From Opitutia bacterium (GTDB lineage Bacteria; Verrucomicrobiota; Verrucomicrobiae; Opitutales; UBA953): a DNA stretch of 31,306 nucleotides. The notes under the pieces were generated by a model. It did not search any database. It was not told the origin of the DNA and worked only from the letters and a program-made list of their open reading frames with translations. The stretch spans positions 1 through 31,306 of the forward strand of contig SFEJ01000028.1 of the NCBI GenBank assembly GCA_004558035.1. The letters run 5' to 3'. Positions 14,427 to 27,200 of the stretch are shown here, one piece after another (within the stretch, counting starts at the first letter, position 1; each line of letters opens with the position of its first letter). A program made the translations under genes and the position numbers.

Positions 14427-15440
14427 ATGCCGGAAACGCCGTTCCCGCCGCGCGCCGTCGTGCTGCTCGCTCTCGGGACGCCGCGCGACGCGAGCGTTCC
14501 CGCCGTGCGCCGGTTTCTGCGGGAATTTCTGAGCGACCGCCGCGTCGTCGCGCTCCCGTGGCTTCTGCGCAAGGCGCTCGTGGACCTGGTGATTCTGCCG
14601 CGCCGCGCCGCCATCGCCGCCGCGCGCTACCGCAAGATCGAGACGCCGCGCGGCATGCCGCTCGCCGTGTTCACGGAAGCGCTGCGGGAACGCGTGCGCG
14701 CGGCGCTCGGCGGGAAGATTCCCGTCTTCGTCGCGATGCGCTACGGCGAGCCCTCGGCGGAAAGCGTCGCGCGGGAAATCGCCCGGCTCGGCGTCCGCGA
14801 AGTCGCCGTGCTGCCGCAGTTTCCGCAGTACGCGGAATCGTCCTTCGAGACGGCGGTCGCGCATTTTTCCGACGCTCTGAAACGCTTCGCGCCGCGGGCC
14901 CGCGCGCGCGTCGCGGAGCCTTTTTACGCAGCCCCGGGCTACGTCGAAGCCGTCGCGGAAACGCTGCGCGGCTTCGCCGGCGCGGGACGCGATTTTCTTT
15001 TTTCCTTCCACGGCGTTCCCGTGAAATCGCTCGTCCGCGTCGCCCGCGGAAAGCGGCTCGCCTGCGATCCCGCGCGCGCGGAATTTTCCGAAAAGAACTG
15101 CCTCGCCTGCCCGGCGGCAGAAAAATGCTACCGGCGGCAGTGCTTCGCGGGCGCGGCGGCGATCGCGGCGGCGGCGGACGTTCCGCGGGAACGCTTCCGC
15201 GTCGCGTTCCAGTCCCGCTTCGGCGGAGGCGCCTGGCTGCTTCCCGCGACGGCGGACGAAAAAATCTCCGCCTCGACCGTCGTCGTCGCTCCCGGCTTCA
15301 CGGCGGACAATCTCGAAACGCTGCTCGAACTGCGCGAGCTCGGCGCGGGAACGCTCGCGCCCTGCCTGAACGACTCGCCGCGCTTCGCGGAATTTCTCGC
15401 CCGCGAGGCCGAAAAGCTTTTCGGAACCGAAGAGGCGTAG
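14427..15440 (+). CDS. hemH: Ferrochelatase with internal Cys cluster
   Basis: HemH inserts iron into a porphyrin at the end of heme synthesis. The 337-residue protein begins AVVLLALGTPRDASVPAVRRFL. It carries the catalytic histidine in FSFHGVP (H195) and a conserved glutamate in APGFTADNLETLLEL (E297). Between them, residues 225-239 hold C225, C228, C234 and C239 (C-x2-C-x5-C-x4-C), an arrangement that could ligate an iron-sulfur cluster, as in some bacterial ferrochelatases. No Shine-Dalgarno precedes the start; it lies 10 nt after mogA and probably depends on that transcript. The gene carries several copies of the abundant word. Confidence 0.92.
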   Translation: MPETPFPPRAVVLLALGTPRDASVPAVRRFLREFLSDRRVVALPWLLRKALVDLVILPRRAAIAAARYRKIETPRGMPLAVFTEALRERVRAALGGKIPVFVAMRYGEPSAESVAREIARLGVREVAVLPQFPQYAESSFETAVAHFSDALKRFAPRARARVAEPFYAAPGYVEAVAETLRGFAGAGRDFLFSFHGVPVKSLVRVARGKRLACDPARAEFSEKNCLACPAAEKCYRRQCFAGAAAIAAAADVPRERFRVAFQSRFGGGAWLLPATADEKISASTVVVAPGFTADNLETLLELRELGAGTLAPCLNDSPRFAEFLAREAEKLFGTEEA

Positions 15441-15444
15441 GCAT

Positions 15445-15480
15445 AAAAAATACGCTTCGGAGCGCAACGCCTCGAAGCGT
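15445..15480 (-). terminator. asnS terminator
   Basis: On the minus strand ACGCTTCG (15473-15480) pairs with CGAAGCGT (15452-15459), followed by ATTTTTTA. It lies between the convergent hemH and asnS genes. Confidence 0.8.
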
Positions 15481-15504
15481 AATAGCGTTCCCGCGGAGGG
15501 GAAC

Positions 15505-16896
15505 TCAGCGCGCGCAGCCGGGCGTGCGCGGGAACGGGATGACGTCGCGGATGTTGCCCTCGCCCGTGACGAACATGAGCATGCGCTCGAAGCCGAGCCC
15601 GAAGCCCGAATGCGGCACGCTGCCGAAGCGGCGCAGATCCGCGTACCAGCCGTAGTCCTTTTCCGAAAGCCCGTGTTCGCGCATCGCCTCGAGCAGCTTG
15701 TCGAGACGCTCTTCGCGCTGGCTGCCGCCGACGATCTCGCCGATGCCCGGCACGAGCAGGTCCGCCGCCGCGACGGTCTTCCCGTCGTCGTTGCGGCGCA
15801 TGTAGAAGGGCTTCGCCGCGCGCGGGTAATCATGAACCGCGACCGGCGATCTGAAATGCTTTTCCGTGAGGAAGCGCTCGTGCTCGCTCTGCAGCGCCTC
15901 GCCCCAGACGGGCTCGAACTCGAATTTTTCGCCGGAGGCGCGCAGGATCTCGATCGCCTCGGTGTAGCTCACGCGCACGAAGGGTTTTTCGAGCACGTGC
16001 GCAAGGCGTTCCCGCAGCCCTCGGCTGACGAATTTGTCGAAGAACGCGATTTCGTCCGGGCAGTTTTCGAGCACGTCGGCGATGAGGTGCTTGATGAACG
16101 CCTCGGCGACGTCGATGTCCTCGTGAATGTCGCAGAACGCCATCTCGGGCTCGATCATCCAGAACTCGCTGGCGTGGCGCGACGTGTGCGAATTTTCCGC
16201 GCGGAACGTCGGGCCGAACGTATAGACGTTCCCGAGCGCGCACGCGAGCGTCTCCGCCTCGAGCTGTCCGCTGACGGTCAGGAACGACTGCCGCGCGAAG
16301 AAATCCCGCGCGTAGTCGATTTTCCCTTCGGGCGTCTTCGGGAGCGCGTCGAGCGGGAGCGTCGTCACGCGGAAAAGCTCGCCCGCGCCCTCGCAGTCGC
16401 TCGTCGTGATGAGCGGCGTGTGCACGTAGGCGAAGCCGCGCGCCTGGAAGAAATTGTGCACGGCGTAGGCAAGGCGGGAACGCACGCGGAACATCGCGCC
16501 GAAGCGGTTCGTGCGCGCGCGCAGGTGCGGGATCTCGCGGAGAAATTCGACCGTGTGTCCCTTCTTCTGCAGCGGGAACGTCTCCGGCGAGGCGCCGACG
16601 ATTTCGAACGCCGTCGCGCGCAGCTCCCAGCTCTGTCCCTGTCCCTGCGAAGGCACGAGCGCGCCGCGCACGGCGACCGCCGCGCCCGTGAGCGCGCTCT
16701 TCACCGACGCGTAGCCCGCGCACGCGGCGTCCACGACGCACTGCAGATTCTTCTGGCACGAGCCGTCGTTTATCTCCACGAAGGAAAACGTCTTCGAGTC
16801 GCGGCGCGTGCGCACCCAGCCTCGGACGAGCGCGTCTTCGACGGGAACGCTCGCGGCGAGCGCGGTTTTCACGGAAATTTTTCGGATTGTGTTCAT
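15505..16896 (-). CDS. asnS: Asparagine--tRNA ligase
   Basis: AsnRS charges tRNA-Asn. The 463-residue class IIb synthetase has an N-terminal OB-fold anticodon domain (VRGWVRTRRDSKTFSFVEINDGS, about 24-46). The catalytic core has motif 1 region FFQARGFAYVHTPLITTSDCEGAGELF, motif 2 FGPTFRAENSHTSRHASEFWMIEPEMAF (FRAENS with HASEFWMIEPE is AsnRS-type) and motif 3 GFGLGFERMLMFVTG with NIRDVIPFPR. A substantial insertion around VTTLPLDALPKTPEGKIDYARDFF before the QSFLTVSGQLEAE block is also typical of AsnRS. It lies 31 nt downstream of queA on the same strand, so a queA-asnS operon is likely. Its presence implies direct Asn-tRNA charging. Confidence 0.95.
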   Translation of the reverse strand: MNTIRKISVKTALAASVPVEDALVRGWVRTRRDSKTFSFVEINDGSCQKNLQCVVDAACAGYASVKSALTGAAVAVRGALVPSQGQGQSWELRATAFEIVGASPETFPLQKKGHTVEFLREIPHLRARTNRFGAMFRVRSRLAYAVHNFFQARGFAYVHTPLITTSDCEGAGELFRVTTLPLDALPKTPEGKIDYARDFFARQSFLTVSGQLEAETLACALGNVYTFGPTFRAENSHTSRHASEFWMIEPEMAFCDIHEDIDVAEAFIKHLIADVLENCPDEIAFFDKFVSRGLRERLAHVLEKPFVRVSYTEAIEILRASGEKFEFEPVWGEALQSEHERFLTEKHFRSPVAVHDYPRAAKPFYMRRNDDGKTVAAADLLVPGIGEIVGGSQREERLDKLLEAMREHGLSEKDYGWYADLRRFGSVPHSGFGLGFERMLMFVTGEGNIRDVIPFPRTPGCAR

Positions 16897-16927
16897 GAGT
16901 GAAAAAAAGTTGCGGGAACGGCTCGCG

Positions 16928-18040
16928 TCACAGAATCAGCATCGCGTCGCCGTAGCTGTAAAAACGATAGCCGCGCGCGACCGCCTCGGCGTAGATTTCC
17001 TTGAGCCGGGCGATTCCGCTCATTTCTCCCGGCGCGAGAAACGTCGCGACGAGGCACATCAGCGTCGATTTCGGCAGGTGGAAATTCGTGATCAGCGCGT
17101 CCGCTCCCGAAATCGTCTGCGGCGGATAGACGAAGAGCCCGGCGCTCGCGGCGACGTTCCCGCGCGCGGGAATCAGCGGATCGCCGGCGGCGCGGCGGCG
17201 CGCGAAATCCTCCATCGCGCGCAGGCTCGTCGTGCCCACGGCGAGACGCGGCGAGCGCGTCTTGTCGACGATTTCGAGCTGTTCCCGCGTCGCCTCCGGA
17301 ATGACGTAGAATTCCTTGTGCATCGGGTGCGCCTCGATCGTCGCGGACTTGATGGGCTGAAACGTGCCCAAGCCGATGTGCAGCGTCAGGTCGAACTGCG
17401 GCACGCCGCGGGAACGCAGACGCTCCAGCAGGGCTTCGGAAAAATGCAGACCCGCCGTCGGCGCCGCGGCGGCGACGGGTTCGTCGCGCCGCGCATAGAC
17501 CGTCTGATAGCGTTCCTTGTCGAGCGCGGAAAAATCCTTGCCGCGCGGGCGGGCGCGCGTGATGTAGGGCGGGAGCGGCAACGCGCCTATCTTCGCCGCG
17601 ACGTCGAGCACGTCGCGCAGCGGCGGGAACACGGCGAACTCGACGAGGTATTCGCCTCCGCCGTCGGAGCAGTCCTCCTTCGCGACCACGCGGGCGCGAT
17701 AGACGCCCTCGACGCCGAAGGCGCCGGACGCCGCCTTTTTCCCGGGCTTGAGCAGGCACCACCAACGCGTCGGCGTTTCGCCCGGGCGCAGCAACAGGCA
17801 CTCGACCTTGCCGCCGGAGCCCTCACGCACGCCGGGCAGGCGCGCCTGCAGCACGGCGGCGTCGTTGCGGAACATCCGCGTTCCCGCGGGAAGCAGATCC
17901 GGCAGGTCCGCGAAAACGCAGTGGCGCAACGTTCCCGAAGCGCGGTCGACGACGAGCAGGCGCGAATCCTCCCGCCGCGCGGCGGGCGTCTGCGCGATCA
18001 GCCGCTCGGGCAAATCGTAATCGAAGAGTTGCGTGTCCAT
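16928..18040 (-). CDS. queA: tRNA preQ1(34) S-adenosylmethionine ribosyltransferase-isomerase
   Basis: QueA transfers the ribosyl part of SAM to preQ1 in tRNA, making epoxyqueuosine in the wobble position. The 370-residue protein shows the standard start MDTQLFDYDLPERLIAQTP, then AAPTAGLHFSEALLERL, TLHIGLGTFQPIK, AVGTTSLRAMED, NFHLPKSTLMCLVATFLAP and the terminal YRFYSYGDAMLIL. I start it at 18040, where MDTQLFDYDLP aligns with the family; the frame is open 17 codons further but that part is not conserved-looking. It is divergent from uvrA and leads a probable two-gene unit with asnS. Confidence 0.95.
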   Translation of the reverse strand: MDTQLFDYDLPERLIAQTPAARREDSRLLVVDRASGTLRHCVFADLPDLLPAGTRMFRNDAAVLQARLPGVREGSGGKVECLLLRPGETPTRWWCLLKPGKKAASGAFGVEGVYRARVVAKEDCSDGGGEYLVEFAVFPPLRDVLDVAAKIGALPLPPYITRARPRGKDFSALDKERYQTVYARRDEPVAAAAPTAGLHFSEALLERLRSRGVPQFDLTLHIGLGTFQPIKSATIEAHPMHKEFYVIPEATREQLEIVDKTRSPRLAVGTTSLRAMEDFARRRAAGDPLIPARGNVAASAGLFVYPPQTISGADALITNFHLPKSTLMCLVATFLAPGEMSGIARLKEIYAEAVARGYRFYSYGDAMLIL

Positions 18041-18164
18041 GCCGAAAAAATGTCCGCCTACTTTCCTCTCAATTCGCGGCGAACTCAACATGGAAAAACG
18101 CCGCCGCTCCGCGGAGGGCGGAGGCTCGGGAAAAGATTTTCGTGTTCAGCGGGGGCGGGGCGCG

Positions 18165-18170
18165 TTATCT
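18165..18170 (+). promoter_or_regulatory. -10-like TTATCT before uvrA
   Basis: TTATCT ends 7 nt before the ATG, again suggesting a leaderless start. The region upstream is very G-rich and no clear -35 or SOS box is seen. Confidence 0.35.
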
Positions 18171-18177
18171 TGGGCGC

Positions 18178-21015
<2,838 letters not shown>

Positions 21016-21044
21016 TTTCCGCCCGCGGGAACGCGTCTTTTTTC

Positions 21045-21073
21045 TTGGAAAGGGGCGGGCGTTCGGTCATGAT
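21045..21073 (+). promoter_or_regulatory. rpsA promoter
   Basis: TTGGAA (21045-21050), 17 nt, CATGAT (21068-21073), leaving a leader of about 110 nt to the rpsA ATG. The leader contains two plus-strand CGTTCCC copies (near 21103 and 21158). A long leader would allow autoregulation by S1, which is inference. Confidence 0.45.
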
Positions 21074-21190
21074 TGATTTTCCTTTTGCGGTTCGGGCGGG
21101 TGCCCGTTCCCGCGAAAAAGGAACAACGACAACCATCAACCCTGCGAGGGACTTCCCGTTCCCGCAGACACAGAAAGAAGAACAGTACAA

Positions 21191-22900
<1,710 letters not shown>

Positions 22901-22923
22901 GTCGAAGCAAGCCGACCGGCACG

Positions 22924-22956
22924 AAAGGGCGTTCCCGCGCGGGAACGCCCTTTTTG
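22924..22956 (+). terminator. rpsA terminator: 30-bp perfect palindrome of the abundant word
   Basis: From 22924 to 22953 the sequence is a perfect palindrome with two head-to-head copies of the word (core GCGTTCCCGCGCGGGAACGC) flanked by AAAGG/CCTTT, followed by TTTTTG. The T-run overlaps the -35 of the recombinase gene. Confidence 0.9.
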
Positions 22957-22982
22957 TTTTCTTCGTTGTCTCCGTTTAATCT
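22954..22982 (+). promoter_or_regulatory. Recombinase gene promoter, leaderless type
   Basis: TTGTTT (22954-22959), 17 nt, TAATCT (22977-22982), ending 9 nt before the ATG at 22992. Confidence 0.5.
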
Positions 22983-22991
22983 TTGCGGCCT

Positions 22992-24374
22992 ATGAAAAAG
23001 ACAACGAACATATCGATAACGCAGGACGAAATCGTCGCCGTCCGGCAGCTCCTCACGAAGTCGAATCTCGGCCTTCTGGACTCGGTCCGCCTCGCGATCG
23101 AGCTTCACGAAAGCGCCGGGAAAAATCTGTGTCTCAACTCGCTCCGCAAAGTGATCCGTCTCGGCGTCGAGGCGATGAAGCGCGAACGCGCGAGCGTGAC
23201 GACGGAGAAGCTCTACGAGATCTTCTGTTCCGACCGCTCCGACCTGCGTTCCCGCACGCTCAGCGACTATCGCCACGTCTGGCGGAAAATCCAGACCCGC
23301 TTTCCGGCGTTTCTCAAACGCAAAGTCCGCGCGATCGATCCCGACGACGTCCGGGAAATCCTGCAGACGGGCTTCCATACGCCGCGCCAGCGCTTCAAGG
23401 CGCGCTCGATTCTGCATTCGCTCTTCACCTACGCGGAACGGCACCGCTGGGCCTCGAACAATCCGGTCACGCCGATCATCGTTCCGAAGGTGCGGGAAAA
23501 GGAGATCGTGCCGCTTTCGCTCGCGGAAATCCGACGCCTGCTGGAGTGCGCGCGCACCCGGGAAGACGGCTCGTGCGCGCCCGCCGCGGGGCTGATGCTC
23601 TTCGCCGGAATACGCCCGCGCGAAGTCGAGCGCCTGCATTGGCGCGACATCGACTTCGAAGAAAACGTGATCTGCATCCGCGGCGCCAACTCCAAAACCG
23701 GCGGCACGCGGCACGTGACGATCTGCGCCCCGCTCCGCGCGCTGCTTCAGGAAAGCGCGCGCAAAAACCGCATCCGCCCCGAAGAGCCGATCATCCCGCC
23801 GAACTGGGAGGCGCGCTGGCTGCTCGTCCGCCGTTCCGCCGGCTGGAACACGACGACCAACGCCTGGCGCCAGGACGTGCTGCGCCACACCTTCGCGAGC
23901 TATCACGCGAAATTCTACCGCGACTACCAACTTCTCCAAAGCGAAATGGGGCACGCCGATTCCAACCTGCTCCGCACGCGCTACATCTCGATGCTCGGCG
24001 TCACGCGCGCCGCCGCCGAAGATTTCTGGAAGCTGGACGTGCTGCGAGGCGGCACGCGGGAAACCTTCGCCGAGGCGACGCGGCAGCCCCCGGCGCTTTT
24101 CCCGAAGCCGTTCCCGCGGAAGCCGCCGGAGCCGCCGCCGTTCCCGCCGCGCGCGTTCCCGCCGGCGCTCCCCTGCGCCGAAACGGAATTCTTCCGCACG
24201 TCGGAAATCCTTCACGACGTCGCGAAGGGCGGCTTCATCGCACTGCCGTGGCTGCCGCCGGCGGACCTCTTTCCGCCGCCGCCTCCGCCGCTGCCGCCCG
24301 ACGTCCACCCGCTCCCCTTCGAACTGAACCCGTCGCTGACGCTGGTCCTCGGCGGCGCGAATTTCCGTTGCTAA
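22992..24374 (+). CDS. Tyrosine recombinase/integrase with proline-rich C-terminal tail
   Basis: This site-specific recombinase, 460 residues, has an N-terminal helical part (1-85), a core-binding domain (about 86-165) and the catalytic domain. Active-site residues are R208 (AGIRPREV), K235 (NSKTGG), R298 with H299 (DVLRHTFASYH), H321 (EMGHAD) and the nucleophile Y331 (RTRYIS). The first residue of the usual H-x-x-R is Asp295 here, as in some environmental subfamilies. After Y331 there is a tail of about 130 residues, of which about 365-445 is proline-rich (PPPFPPRAFPPALP and LFPPPPPPLPPD). Parts of that tail are encoded by tandem GTTCCCGC-type copies of the abundant word. It sits between rpsA and rsmI with no phage genes or visible repeats, so a chromosomal role is possible. 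Confidence 0.88.
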   Translation: MKKTTNISITQDEIVAVRQLLTKSNLGLLDSVRLAIELHESAGKNLCLNSLRKVIRLGVEAMKRERASVTTEKLYEIFCSDRSDLRSRTLSDYRHVWRKIQTRFPAFLKRKVRAIDPDDVREILQTGFHTPRQRFKARSILHSLFTYAERHRWASNNPVTPIIVPKVREKEIVPLSLAEIRRLLECARTREDGSCAPAAGLMLFAGIRPREVERLHWRDIDFEENVICIRGANSKTGGTRHVTICAPLRALLQESARKNRIRPEEPIIPPNWEARWLLVRRSAGWNTTTNAWRQDVLRHTFASYHAKFYRDYQLLQSEMGHADSNLLRTRYISMLGVTRAAAEDFWKLDVLRGGTRETFAEATRQPPALFPKPFPRKPPEPPPFPPRAFPPALPCAETEFFRTSEILHDVAKGGFIALPWLPPADLFPPPPPPLPPDVHPLPFELNPSLTLVLGGANFRC

Positions 24375-24402
24375 AACACTGCGGGAACGCTGCAATGAAT
24401 CC

Positions 24403-25158
24403 ATGGAAAACGCTTCCGAATCCCTTCCCGAAAATCCCGCCGCCGACGCGGACGCCGCCGTTCCCGCGACGGGCGCGCCGCGCCTCAGCGTCGTCGCCAC
24501 GCCCATCGGCAACCTCGCCGACCTGTCGCCGCGCGCGCGCGAAACCCTGCTCGCCGCCGACTGCATCGCGTGCGAAGACACGCGGACAACCGGGAACATG
24601 CTCCGCAGATTCGGCATCGAGCGACCGCTCATCGCCCACCACGAACACAACGAGCTCGCCTCCGCCGCCGGCATCGCCGCGAAAATCGAGGCGGGCGCGC
24701 GCGTCGCGCTCGTCTGCGACGCGGGAACGCCGACGCTCTCCGACCCGGGCTTCCGTGTCGTGCGCGAATGCCGCCGCCGCGGGCTCGCCGTCGAACCCGT
24801 GCCCGGCCCCTGCGCGCTGATCGCCGCGCTTTCCGCTTCCGGGCTGCCGACCAACGCCTTCGCCTACCACGGCTTTCTCCCGCCGAAGACGGCGGCGCGA
24901 CGGAGGTTTCTCGAAGAAAACCGCGACTCGAAAATCACGCTCGCCGTTTACGAATCCTGCCACCGCATCCGCGCCTTCGCGGAAGAGATCGCGGACGTGC
25001 TCGGCGGCGCGCGCGTCGTCTGCTTCGCGCGGGAACTGACGAAGCTTCACGAAACCGTGCTCACCGGCCCGATTTCGGAAGTGCTCCCGAAACTGGTCGG
25101 GAAAAACCTGAAGGGCGAGTTCGTTGTCCTCATCGCCCCGCCGGACTTCAGGCTTTGA
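24403..25158 (+). CDS. rsmI: 16S rRNA (cytidine(1402)-2'-O)-methyltransferase
   Basis: RsmI methylates the ribose of C1402 in 16S rRNA, tuning the decoding centre. The 251-residue protein of the tetrapyrrole-methylase fold shows LSVVATPIGNLADLSPRA, CIACEDTRTTGNML, ALVCDAGTPTLSDPGF, VEPVPGPCALIAALSASGL and FLPPKTAARR, with FARELTKLHETVLTG near the end, all RsmI signatures. The start at 24403 leaves an extra 25-residue Ala/Pro-rich N-terminus; the conserved part begins at about residue 27. It follows the recombinase by 28 nt, so it may share its transcript. A bidirectional terminator follows. Confidence 0.95.
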   Translation: MENASESLPENPAADADAAVPATGAPRLSVVATPIGNLADLSPRARETLLAADCIACEDTRTTGNMLRRFGIERPLIAHHEHNELASAAGIAAKIEAGARVALVCDAGTPTLSDPGFRVVRECRRRGLAVEPVPGPCALIAALSASGLPTNAFAYHGFLPPKTAARRRFLEENRDSKITLAVYESCHRIRAFAEEIADVLGGARVVCFARELTKLHETVLTGPISEVLPKLVGKNLKGEFVVLIAPPDFRL

Positions 25159-25196
25159 GCCGCGCGGGAACGCGAACGTCGAAGAACGCTAAAAAA

Positions 25197-25236
25197 CAAA
25201 AACGGGACAGGCGTCTTGCCCTGTCCCGTTTTTTTC
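25197..25236. terminator. Bidirectional terminator between rsmI and the PEP-CTERM gene
   Basis: ACGGGACAGG (25202-25211) pairs with CCTGTCCCGT (25220-25229), flanked by an A-run and a T-run, so it can stop transcripts from both converging genes. Confidence 0.92.
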
Positions 25237-25250
25237 TGAAATCGGCGCAA

Positions 25251-26123
25251 TCACCGACGGCGCCGACGACGCGTTCCCGCCAGCGCCAACGCGAACGCGC
25301 CCGCCAGCAGCCCGAACGCCGAAGGCTCCGGAATCACCGTTCCCGTCGTCGTAATGGACATGTTAGAAAGCGCGGCTGTTCCGCCGGCTGCCGTAGGCGA
25401 GCGAAATCCGATTACGTTGAATCTCGAAATGTCGGAAGTGAAATTTAGCGTCTGAGCAGTTTCGTTCCCAATGGCGAATGAAAGCGTGAGCGAGTCCTCG
25501 CCTTTCGCAAGTGTCATCTCAATTGCGTAGGGGGTAGTTGCAGAGAATGACGCAAATGCCGTAGCAAACTTTGAGCTGGCTTGATAAACCCCGGATGAAG
25601 TGGACATGAACGAATGGTCTTTTGATTCGCTTCTCAAATAGGCTGTCGACGAGGACGCAAAAATGCCATGCATATCTCCCGTTGCCACGCCGGGAACAGT
25701 ACTTGCGTTCGAAGAATTAGGCATTCCGGAAACGTCCGTTTTCGATTGATAGGAATGCGCTATCTGGTTTTCCTGCGAGCAAAGACTGCCGCCGTCGAAA
25801 AGCCCGATGTAAAATTTATTGCTCGTGGAAATGTCACTGAAGGTAATCGTCGCGGAAAATGTGATGTGTTCTCCGGCTTCAAGTGCTATAGGGGTGAAAT
25901 ATGCCCACGAATAGCCGTCATCGAGCTTGGAGATATCAATCGAGTTCGCGTCGACCGCCGTATTAAATGAGACGTTCGCGCTGCCTCTGTAGGCGTACCA
26001 GTTCGCGTCGTCGTAGAAACTCGAAGGGGTGCTGATGTCAATCATCGCACTGAGTGCGGCGGGGGCGAGCGTTCCCGCGAGCAGAACGAGCGCGGTAGGG
26101 GTGAGGGTTTTCGTCGTGATCAT
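25251..26123 (-). CDS. PEP-CTERM sorting-domain exported protein
   Basis: The 290-residue secreted protein begins with a signal peptide (MITTKTLTPTALVLLAGTLAPAALSA). The C-terminus is a textbook PEP-CTERM signal: VPEP-type motif VIPEPS (263-268), a hydrophobic helix (GLLAGAFALALAG) and a cluster of six arginines. Such proteins are recognised by an exosortase and are usually destined for the envelope or extracellular matrix. The body is Ser/Thr/Ala-rich and beta-strand-like with no enzyme motif, perhaps a lectin/LamG-like sandwich. I chose the ATG at 26123, which has AAGGA 9 nt upstream. Base composition is clearly less GC-rich (about 25350-26060) than the neighbours and the abundant word is scarce inside, suggesting transfer or relaxed codon selection. 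Confidence 0.85.
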   Translation of the reverse strand: MITTKTLTPTALVLLAGTLAPAALSAMIDISTPSSFYDDANWYAYRGSANVSFNTAVDANSIDISKLDDGYSWAYFTPIALEAGEHITFSATITFSDISTSNKFYIGLFDGGSLCSQENQIAHSYQSKTDVSGMPNSSNASTVPGVATGDMHGIFASSSTAYLRSESKDHSFMSTSSGVYQASSKFATAFASFSATTPYAIEMTLAKGEDSLTLSFAIGNETAQTLNFTSDISRFNVIGFRSPTAAGGTAALSNMSITTTGTVIPEPSAFGLLAGAFALALAGTRRRRRR

Positions 26124-26321
26124 GGAGCTTTTTCCTTGTTTGGGGTTAAAAAGACGTGAGGACGGCAATACGGCAGGAAGTCACGAGCGAGGCGCGACGG
26201 AAGCGGTATCGGTCTCTTGTTGACTCCAAAAATCAGAAAAAACGCGTTCCCGCGCAAGACAATTTTTCGCGTCCGGCGATTTTCATCGAAAACGCGTCGG
26301 GAGAAATCGCGCGGGCGCGGC

Positions 26322-27119
26322 TCAATTCGGGAGCGAGAAGAACGCGCGGGCGTTTTCCGTGGTGCGGGCTTCGATTTCTTCGACGGGAACGCCGAAGAGC
26401 TCCGCGACGAATTCCGCCGTGCGCCGCAGAAAGGCGGGCTCGTTGCGCCTGCCGCGGTGTTCGCAGGGCGCGAGGTAGGGGCAGTCCGTCTCGAGCATGA
26501 GCTTGTCCAATCCCTGCGCGAGCGCGGCTTCGCGCACCCGGGACGCGCTTTTGTAGGTGATCGTCCCCGTGAACGAGGCGCGCCCGCCGCGGGCGTTCAG
26601 TTCGCGCACGGCGTCGGCGTCTTCCGCGAAGCAGTGGAAGACGACCTTGCGCCAGTCCACGCCGCTGCGGTCGATCGCCGCGACCGTCGCCGCGAACGCG
26701 TCGCGCGCGTGCACGATGACGGGCAGTCCCAGCGTCTTCGCGAGCGCAAGCTGGCGTTCGAAGACTTCAAGCTGCGCGCGGCGGACGCGTTCGGCTTCCG
26801 CCGTGTCTTTCGGCATGTAGTGTTCGTCCAGCCCGATTTCGCCGACGGCGACCGGCGCGGGAACGTCGCGGAAGAACGCGGGAAGCGCGGCGAGCTGCGC
26901 TTCGAAGTCGTCGCCGACGTTGCCCGGATGCAGCCCGACGGCGTGGAAGATTCTGCGCGGGAACGCCGCCGCGAGATCGCGGTAGATCGGCCAGTCGGAG
27001 GCGTCCGTTCCCGCGCAGACGAACTGCCCGACGCCGGCGGCTTCGGCGCGCGCGAGCACGGCGTCGAGCTCTCCGCTCCTGAAAAACGTATCCGGATGGC
27101 AATGACTGTCGATGAGCAT
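26322..27119 (-). CDS. tatD: TatD family metal-dependent deoxyribonuclease
   Basis: The 265-residue TIM-barrel hydrolase belongs to the TatD family, 3'-5' DNA/RNA exonucleases linked to DNA repair and turnover. Metal and catalytic residues are all visible: H6 and H8 (IDSHCHPD), E94 (VGEIGLD), H137 (VIVHARD), H162 (VVFHCFAE) and D212 (LETDCPYL). The HPG in AVGLHPGNVG is also typical. It lies downstream of the epimerase gene on the same strand, but a hairpin at 27157-27183 separates them, so it is probably expressed by partial readthrough or an unseen promoter. Confidence 0.93.
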   Translation of the reverse strand: MLIDSHCHPDTFFRSGELDAVLARAEAAGVGQFVCAGTDASDWPIYRDLAAAFPRRIFHAVGLHPGNVGDDFEAQLAALPAFFRDVPAPVAVGEIGLDEHYMPKDTAEAERVRRAQLEVFERQLALAKTLGLPVIVHARDAFAATVAAIDRSGVDWRKVVFHCFAEDADAVRELNARGGRASFTGTITYKSASRVREAALAQGLDKLMLETDCPYLAPCEHRGRRNEPAFLRRTAEFVAELFGVPVEEIEARTTENARAFFSLPN

Positions 27120-27151
27120 GGGCGTTTCGCGCGGGTCGTCGGTTTCAAAAA

Positions 27152-27183
27152 GAAAAGGCGGCAGGGCGACGCGCCGTGCCGCC
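27152..27183 (-). terminator. Terminator after the epimerase gene
   Basis: On the minus strand GGCGGCA pairs with TGCCGCC (27157-27183 stem), followed by TTTTCTTTTT. It is placed directly after the epimerase stop. Confidence 0.8.
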
Positions 27184-27200
27184 TTTCCTCCTCGGGCGTC

